A stretch of 32,404 bases of DNA, taken from the NCBI RefSeq assembly GCF_002150735.1, contig NZ_MUKA01000237.1:1-32404 (forward strand), read 5' to 3'. Made by a program: the position numbers and the translations under genes. The stretch is from Streptomyces africanus (GTDB taxonomy: Bacteria > Actinomycetota > Actinomycetes > Streptomycetales > Streptomycetaceae). This document shows, piece by piece, positions 27,991-32,404 of the stretch (its first letter is position 1; the number at the start of each line of letters is the position of its first letter). Under the pieces are notes generated by a model, which made no database searches, was not told the origin of the DNA, and saw only the letters and a list, made by a program, of their open reading frames with translations.

Positions 27991-28419
27991 ATGACGGCGA
28001 AGATCTCCTACTCGGACGTCGAGGTGGGCACCGAACTGCCCGCGCAGACCTTCCCGGTGACCCGCGCGACCCTCGTCCAGTACGCGGGTGCCTCCGGCGA
28101 CTTCAACCCGATCCACTGGAACGAGAAGTTCGCCAAGGAGGTCGGCCTGCCGGACGTCATCGCGCACGGCATGTTCACCATGGCCGAGGCGATCCGCGTG
28201 GTCACCGACTGGACCGGCGACCCGGGCGCGGTCGTCGAGTACGGCGTCCGCTTCACCAAGCCCGTCGTCGTCCCGAACGACGACCAGGGCGCCGTGATCG
28301 AGGTCAGCGGCAAGGTCGCGGCCAAGCTCGACGACAACACCGTCCGCGTGGACCTCACGGCGACGAGCGCGGGGCAGAAGGTGCTCGGCATGTCGCGTGC
28401 GGTCGTGCGGCTGGCCTGA
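27991..28419 (+). CDS. MaoC-family dehydratase (HadB-like, catalytic subunit)
   Basis: This 142-residue hotdog protein has the hydratase-2 motif GASGDFNPIHWNEKFAKEVG. Asp37 and His42 are in the expected catalytic positions. HGMFTMAEAIRVV and the strand VEYGVRFTKPVVVPND follow. ATG at 27991 is the likely start. A GTG at 27979, which overlaps the upstream stop as GTGA, would add four residues. With the preceding subunit it should form a heterodimeric 3-hydroxyacyl dehydratase. Unlike in mycobacteria, no third subunit (HadC) follows. A strong terminator comes after the stop. Confidence 0.92.
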   Translation: MTAKISYSDVEVGTELPAQTFPVTRATLVQYAGASGDFNPIHWNEKFAKEVGLPDVIAHGMFTMAEAIRVVTDWTGDPGAVVEYGVRFTKPVVVPNDDQGAVIEVSGKVAAKLDDNTVRVDLTATSAGQKVLGMSRAVVRLA

Positions 28420-28445
28420 GACGACAGGCAAGACGAATGGCAAGT

Positions 28446-28484
28446 GAGTAAGGGGCGCTCTCCATTGCGGGGCGCCCCTTACTC
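28446..28484 (+). terminator. Terminator after the dehydratase genes
   Basis: GAGTAAGGGGCGC (28446-28458) and GCGCCCCTTACTC (28472-28484) form a perfect 13-bp stem with a 13-nt loop, 26 bases after the stop codon. It isolates the dehydratase pair from the tetR gene. Confidence 0.82.
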
Positions 28485-28506
28485 GTAGGCGGCCGTCGAC
28501 AGCCGC

Positions 28507-28536
28507 TTGACGTAGTTAGTGATTGAGTACTAACTT
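28507..28536 (+). promoter_or_regulatory. tetR promoter with overlapping palindromic operator
   Basis: AGTTAGT (28514-28520) and ACTAACT (28529-28535) are perfect inverted arms with an 8-nt spacer. The palindrome lies between a -35 TTGACG (28507-28512) and overlaps a -10 TAACTT (28531-28536). The -10 ends only six bases before the ATG, so the message is probably leaderless. A near copy of the palindrome lies before the MFS gene, which suggests autoregulation. Confidence 0.7.
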
Positions 28537-28542
28537 ACTCGC

Positions 28543-29112
28543 ATGGTCAGGATGAGTGCGGAGGAGAGGCGCGAGAGCGTCATCCGCGCGGCGACGACCG
28601 AGTTCGCGCGCGGCGGCTACCACGGCACCTCGACCGAGGCGATCGCCCGGCGGGTCGGGGTCTCGCAGCCGTATCTCTTCCGGCTCTTCCCGGGCAAGAA
28701 GGCGATCTTCCTGGCGGCGGCGGAGCGGTGTGTCGAGGACACGATCCGTACGTTCGCGGAGGCCGCCGAGGGTCTGGAGGGCGAAGAAGCCCTGCATGCC
28801 ATGGCGAACGCGTACACCAAGGTCATCGCGGAGCGGCCCGAGCGGCTGATGATGCAGATGCAGATGTACGTCGCCGTGGCCGCTGCCGAGCAGGAGGGCG
28901 ACCCCGAGTTCGGCGAGTCGGTCCGCGCCGGCTGGATGCGGCTGTGGGACGCCGTCCACGTGCCGCTGGGCGCCGACGTCGGCGAGACGACGACGTTCCT
29001 GGCCTACGGGATGCTCATCAACTGCCTGGTGGGCATGGGTTTCCCGCCTGAGCACCGCGTCTGGGAGGGGCTGTACCCGTCGGCGCGGGTCAAGGGCCGG
29101 CTGGAGAAATGA
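28543..29112 (+). CDS. TetR-family transcriptional regulator
   Basis: This 189-residue protein has a clear TetR N-terminal domain: RRESVIRAATTEFARGGYHG followed by TSTEAIARRVGVSQPYLFRL, then FPGKKAIFLAA. The ligand-binding C-terminal half has QMQMYVAVAAAEQEGDPEFG and FLAYGMLINCLVGMGF. ATG at 28543 has no ribosome site and sits at the expected transcript start, so it is probably translated from a leaderless message. An ATG three codons later is an alternative. The exporter downstream has the same palindrome in its upstream region. This protein is most likely its drug-responsive repressor. Confidence 0.93.
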   Translation: MVRMSAEERRESVIRAATTEFARGGYHGTSTEAIARRVGVSQPYLFRLFPGKKAIFLAAAERCVEDTIRTFAEAAEGLEGEEALHAMANAYTKVIAERPERLMMQMQMYVAVAAAEQEGDPEFGESVRAGWMRLWDAVHVPLGADVGETTTFLAYGMLINCLVGMGFPPEHRVWEGLYPSARVKGRLEK

Positions 29113-29152
29113 CCGGGAAGGGCGCACGGTCGCGCTTTTTCCTGGGCGCGAA

Positions 29153-29174
29153 AGTTAGTAATCAATAACTAATT
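29153..29174 (+). promoter_or_regulatory. Second copy of the TetR operator, before the MFS gene
   Basis: AGTTAGT (29153-29159), an 8-nt spacer, and ACTAATT (29168-29174) match the palindrome before tetR in arm sequence and spacing, with one mismatch. It overlaps the region where the exporter promoter must lie. TTGACA follows at 29173-29178. Confidence 0.65.
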
Positions 29175-29203
29175 GACAAGCCAGTCACCTCTCAGGGGGA
29201 GAG

Positions 29204-30640
29204 ATGTCACAGCAGACCGCACGCCGCGGGGGAGCCGCCTGGGCCCTCGTCATCACCAGCGTCGCCGGATTCATGGCGGCCCTCGACAACCTCGTCGTGA
29301 CCACGGCCCTGCCCTCCATCCGCGAGGACCTCGGCGGGGGCCTGCACGACCTGGAATGGACCGTGAGCGCCTACACGCTCACCTTCGCCGTCCTGCTGAT
29401 GTTCGGCGCGGCCCTCGGTGACCGGTTCGGCCGCCGCCGGCTCTTCACCGCCGGGCTCGCCGTCTTCACCGGCGCCTCCGCGGCGGCGGCCCTGGCGCCC
29501 GGCATCGACTCCCTCATCGCCGCCCGCGCGATCCAGGGCGCCGGCGCGGCGGTGATGATGCCGCTCACACTCACCCTGCTCACCGCGGCCGTGCCCGCCG
29601 CCAAGCGAGGTATGGCGTACGGCATCTGGGGAGCCGTCAACGGGCTCGCCGTCGCCTCCGGACCGCTGGTCGGCGGCACCCTCACCGAGCACATCTCCTG
29701 GCAGTGGATCTTCTGGCTGAACGTCCCGCTCGGTCTGGCCCTGCTGCCCCTCGCCCGCCTCCGGCTCGCCGAGTCGCACGGCACCGGCGCCCCGCTCGAC
29801 ATCCCCGGCACCCTGCTCGCCAGCGGCGGCCTCTTCGGCATCGTCTACGGCCTGGTCCGAGGCCCCGTCGACGGCTGGACCGGCTCGATGGTCCTGACGG
29901 GCCTGTTCGCGGGCTCCGCGCTCCTCGCCGGCTTCGTCCTCTACAGCACGCGCGCCGCCAACCCCATGCTCCCGATGCGGCTCTTCCGCTCCCGGGCCTT
30001 CTCCGGCATCAACGCGGCGAGCCTGCTGATGTTCCTCGGCATGTTCGGCTCGATCTTCCTGCTCAGCCAGTACATGCAGGGTGTCCTCGGCTACTCGCCC
30101 ACCGAGGCGGGCCTCAGGATGCTGCCCTGGACCGGCATGCCGATGCTGGTCGCCCCGATCGCCGGCATCCTCGCCGACCGCATCGGCGGCCGCCCGGTCG
30201 TCGCGGCGGGCCTGTTCCTCCAGGCCCTGGGCCTCGGCTCCATGTCGGTCGTGGCCACGGCGGACGCCTCCTACGCCGCCCAGCTGCCCGCCCTGATCCT
30301 CAGCGGCATCGGCATGGCCCTGTTCTTCGCGCCCGCCTCGCACCTGGTGATGTCCAGCGTCCGGCCCTCGGAGCAGGGCATCGCCTCCGGTGCCAACAAC
30401 GCCCTGCGCGAGGTGGGCGGAGCGCTCGGCATCGCCGTCATGGCCTCGATCTTCGCCGCGCAGGGCGGCTACGAGACCGGCCAGACCTTCGTCGACGGCA
30501 TGCGCCCAGCGCTGGTGACGGGCTCCGTGGTGGTCGCCCTCGCGGGCGTCGCGGCCCTGCTGATACCGACCCGGCGACGCACCGAGCCGCAGGCCGCCCC
30601 GGCCCAACCGGCACCCGTGCTGGAGACCGCGTCCCGCTGA
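29204..30640 (+). CDS. DHA2-family MFS drug exporter
   Basis: The 478-residue protein has about 14 membrane helices of the EmrB/QacA type. Helix 1 carries the family motif AGFMAALDNLVVTTALPSIR, where the Asp is conserved. DLEWTVSAYTLTFAVLLMFG, GDRFGRRRLF (motif A) and GAGAAVMMPLTLTLLT follow. It should export hydrophobic drugs or metabolites in exchange for protons. ATG at 29204 has GGGGGAGAG just upstream. The gene is controlled, by inference, by the TetR protein encoded 91 bp upstream. The C-terminal tail is Pro/Ala-rich. A small DUF3291-like gene follows 26 bp later, probably in the same transcript. Confidence 0.93.
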   Translation: MSQQTARRGGAAWALVITSVAGFMAALDNLVVTTALPSIREDLGGGLHDLEWTVSAYTLTFAVLLMFGAALGDRFGRRRLFTAGLAVFTGASAAAALAPGIDSLIAARAIQGAGAAVMMPLTLTLLTAAVPAAKRGMAYGIWGAVNGLAVASGPLVGGTLTEHISWQWIFWLNVPLGLALLPLARLRLAESHGTGAPLDIPGTLLASGGLFGIVYGLVRGPVDGWTGSMVLTGLFAGSALLAGFVLYSTRAANPMLPMRLFRSRAFSGINAASLLMFLGMFGSIFLLSQYMQGVLGYSPTEAGLRMLPWTGMPMLVAPIAGILADRIGGRPVVAAGLFLQALGLGSMSVVATADASYAAQLPALILSGIGMALFFAPASHLVMSSVRPSEQGIASGANNALREVGGALGIAVMASIFAAQGGYETGQTFVDGMRPALVTGSVVVALAGVAALLIPTRRRTEPQAAPAQPAPVLETASR

Positions 30641-30666
30641 CCCGACGAACCGAAGGAGGAGCGGTC

Positions 30667-31047
30667 ATGCCCACCCTTCCCTGGACCGTCCCCCACACCC
30701 CGCCCCGCGGCACCGAGGTGCACGTCTTCGCCTCCCGCTTCGAGACGCGCACCCTGTGGGGAGCGCTGAGGTTCCTCGCCGGCACGCCCGCCGTCTGGCG
30801 CCAGGTGCGCCGCAGCCCCGGCGTCTACGGGGCGACCCTGAAGGCGAAGCCCCTCAAACGGACCTTCTGGACGCTGTCCGCCTGGGAGTCGAAGGCCGCA
30901 CTGCAGGACTTCGTCCGTACCGGCGCCCACGGACCCGCTGCCCGGGGCCTCGCCCGGCAGATGAGGGACGCGAGTTTCACCACATGGCAGGCGAGCAGCG
31001 ACGACCTCCCGCTCTCCTGGCCGGAGGCGATGGACCGCCTCCGCTGA
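30667..31047 (+). CDS. DUF3291-like small protein
   Basis: This 126-residue soluble protein has the features of the dimeric alpha/beta-barrel-like DUF3291/spheroidene monooxygenase-like group. It has a strand with EVHVFASRFETRTLWGALRF, a basic helix TPAVWRQVRRSPGVYGATLK, the strand TFWTLSAWESKAALQDFVRT, and the C-terminal ASFTTWQASSDDLPLSWPEA. The biochemical role is not known; monooxygenase-like or heme-binding relatives exist. ATG at 30667 has AAGGAGGAG upstream, a very strong ribosome site. It is probably co-transcribed with the exporter and ends at a strong hairpin. Confidence 0.8.
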   Translation: MPTLPWTVPHTPPRGTEVHVFASRFETRTLWGALRFLAGTPAVWRQVRRSPGVYGATLKAKPLKRTFWTLSAWESKAALQDFVRTGAHGPAARGLARQMRDASFTTWQASSDDLPLSWPEAMDRLR

Positions 31048-31055
31048 ACGGCACC

Positions 31056-31104
31056 ACGCGCGCGTGCGGCCCCCGTCTCCCGGACGGGGGCCGCACGCAC
31101 GCGT
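31056..31104 (+). terminator. Strong terminator before murB
   Basis: GTGCGGCCCCCGTC (31064-31077) pairs perfectly with GACGGGGGCCGCAC (31083-31096) around TCCCG. Pairing continues outward with one mismatch to 31056/31104. It ends the tetR-MFS-DUF3291 group. Confidence 0.88.
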
Positions 31105-31142
31105 GCCGGAGCCTGTCAGTGCCGTCTCGTACTCTTGAGCCC

Positions 31143-32198
31143 GTGCAGGAACTCCACGACGCCCCCCTCGCCCCGCTGACCACCTTCCGGCTGGGCGGCC
31201 CCGCGACCCGGCTGGTCACCGCGACGACGGACGACGAGGTGATCGCCGTCGTACGGGAAGCCGACGAGACGGGCACCCCGCTGCTCCTCATCGGCGGCGG
31301 CTCGAACCTCGTCATCGGCGACAAGGGCTTCGAGGGCACGGCCCTCGTCATCGCCACCAAGGGCTACTCCCTCGACGGCACGCGGCTGGAGCTGGCCGCC
31401 GGCGAGGTGTGGACCGACGCCGTCGCCCGCACGGTGGAGGCGGGACTGGCCGGCATCGAGTGCCTGGCCGGTATCCCCGGCTCGGCGGGCGCGACCCCCA
31501 TCCAGAACGTCGGGGCGTACGGCCAGGAGGTCTCCTCGACGATCACGGAGGTCGTCGCCTACGACCGCCGGACCGGCGAGACGGTCACCCTGACCAACGA
31601 GGACTGCGCCTTCACCTACCGCCACAGCCGCTTCAAGTCCGCCCCGGAGCGCTACGTGGTCCTGCGCGTCCGCTTCGCTCTGGAGGACGCCGGCGGCCTC
31701 TCGGCCCCCCTCAGGTACGCCGAGACGGCCCGGGCGCTCGGTGTCGAAGCCGGCGACCGCGTCTCGCTCGCCTCGGCCCGCGACACGGTGCTCAAGCTGC
31801 GCGCCGGCAAGGGCATGGTCCTGGACCCCGAGGACCACGACACCTGGTCGGCCGGCTCCTTCTTCACCAACCCGATCCTCACGGACGCCGATTTCGCGAC
31901 GTTCCGCGCGCGGGTGCGGGAGCGCCTCGGCGAGGGGGTGGAGCCGCCCGCGTATCCCGCGGGGGAGGGCCGCACCAAGACCTCCGCGGCCTGGCTGATC
32001 GACAAGGCGGGCTTCACGAAGGGGTACGGCGACGGGCCGGCCCGCATCTCCACGAAGCACACGCTGGCGCTCACCAACCGGGGTACGGCGGCCACGGAGG
32101 ATCTGCTCGCCCTGGCCCGCGAGGTGGTGGCCGGGGTCCGCGAGGCCTTCGGGATCACGCTGGTGAACGAGCCGGTGACGGTGGGAGTGAGCCTGTAG
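31143..32198 (+). CDS. murB: UDP-N-acetylenolpyruvoylglucosamine reductase (MurB)
   Basis: The 351-residue protein is a type I MurB, which uses NADPH and FAD to reduce UDP-GlcNAc-enolpyruvate to UDP-MurNAc in peptidoglycan synthesis. It has TTFRLGGPA and the FAD-binding LLIGGGSNLVIGDKGF, then GIECLAGIPGSAGATPIQNV followed by GAYGQEV. The catalytic Arg is in TYRHSRF, the proton-donor Ser in SAGSFFTNP, and the catalytic Glu in the C-terminal LVNEPVTVG. GTG at 31143 is the only start that fits the family N-terminus. There is no ribosome site, and TACTCT at 31130-31135 ends seven bases before it, so the message may be leaderless. It begins after the terminator, so it is an independent unit. Confidence 0.95.
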   Translation: MQELHDAPLAPLTTFRLGGPATRLVTATTDDEVIAVVREADETGTPLLLIGGGSNLVIGDKGFEGTALVIATKGYSLDGTRLELAAGEVWTDAVARTVEAGLAGIECLAGIPGSAGATPIQNVGAYGQEVSSTITEVVAYDRRTGETVTLTNEDCAFTYRHSRFKSAPERYVVLRVRFALEDAGGLSAPLRYAETARALGVEAGDRVSLASARDTVLKLRAGKGMVLDPEDHDTWSAGSFFTNPILTDADFATFRARVRERLGEGVEPPAYPAGEGRTKTSAAWLIDKAGFTKGYGDGPARISTKHTLALTNRGTAATEDLLALAREVVAGVREAFGITLVNEPVTVGVSL

Positions 32199-32222
32199 GC
32201 ACCCGGTGTCGGGGCCGGGGCC

Positions 32223-32350
32223 GGGTAGGTCCGCAGCCCGGCGTAGCGGCGGCCTGCGGCAGCTGAACCGGAGGGGTTTCGCAGCCCGGCGTTGCGGGGT
32301 GCCGCTGCGCCCACCCGTGCCGCCCCAAGCGGCACGACTGCCCGCAGCTA
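32223..32350. repeat. Dispersed-repeat-like intergenic sequence after murB
   Basis: GCAGCCCGGCGT occurs twice (about 32235-32246 and 32281-32292). GTGCCGC (32317-32323) and GCGGCAC (32329-32335) form a hairpin with a CCCAA loop, followed by GACTGCCCGCAGCTAAGCGG. I recall very similar hairpin-containing stretches in many Streptomyces intergenic regions. It may also end murB transcription. No gene is visible to the window end. Confidence 0.5.
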
Positions 32351-32404
32351 AGCGGACCGCCCCCGGCGCGGCCCCGACCCACCACCGCCGCGACGGCGCT
32401 ACGC

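Overview
The window is high-GC actinobacterial DNA. Its gene content and order match Streptomyces: a KorA-type ferredoxin oxidoreductase, a second nuo-type cluster, an HtpX-like peptidase, a tRNA-Tyr of the SLP1 integration type, and tRNA-Thr/tRNA-Met/rpmG/paired MaoC genes ending in murB. Start codons are often GTG, neighbouring genes often overlap by 1-10 bases, and some promoters appear to give leaderless messages. No integrase, transposase or CRISPR array is visible.

Layout. (1) 1-4186, minus strand: the 5' part of korA (2-oxoacid:ferredoxin oxidoreductase alpha), a NarL-type response regulator, and two tandem paralogous sensor kinases. (2) 4450-15253, plus strand: a tightly coupled operon nuoA-B-C-H-I-J-K-L-M-N. 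It encodes the membrane arm and part of the connecting arm of complex I but lacks nuoD and the NADH module nuoE-F-G. NuoC carries a tail of about 475 residues built from two kinds of tandem repeat. A strong hairpin ends the operon. (3) 15491-18873: HtpX-like M48 protease and YccF protein (coupled, plus), an APC permease (minus), a small GlsB/YeaQ-type membrane protein (plus) and a shared terminator. (4) 18935-20539: yajQ (minus), tRNA-Tyr with a strong terminator, then about 600 bp without a convincing gene. (5) 20416-24303: a rifamycin-associated inverted repeat leading into a rifampicin monooxygenase (rox-like), convergent with a DHA2-type MFS exporter fused to carboxypeptidase-regulatory-like repeats. 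(6) 24469-26715: a small CxxC protein, a NAD(P)H-binding reductase, and a CodA-like amidohydrolase that has lost most catalytic residues. (7) 26963-28419: tRNA-Thr, tRNA-Met, rpmG and two hotdog dehydratase subunits in the order known from the mycobacterial thrT-metT-rpmG2-hadA-hadB locus. (8) 28543-31047: a TetR regulator, an MFS exporter sharing its operator, and a DUF3291-like protein. (9) 31143-32198: murB, followed by repeat-like intergenic DNA.

How it fits together. The korA-side two-component genes and the nuo cluster diverge from a 263-bp region at 4187-4449. A complex I-like machine without an NADH module beside a ferredoxin-reducing 2-oxoacid oxidoreductase suggests a ferredoxin-linked or hybrid complex that borrows NuoD from elsewhere; this is inference. 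The right half is a conserved core (tRNAs, rpmG, dehydratases, murB) interrupted by accessory drug-response genes: rox with its rifamycin element, and two exporters.
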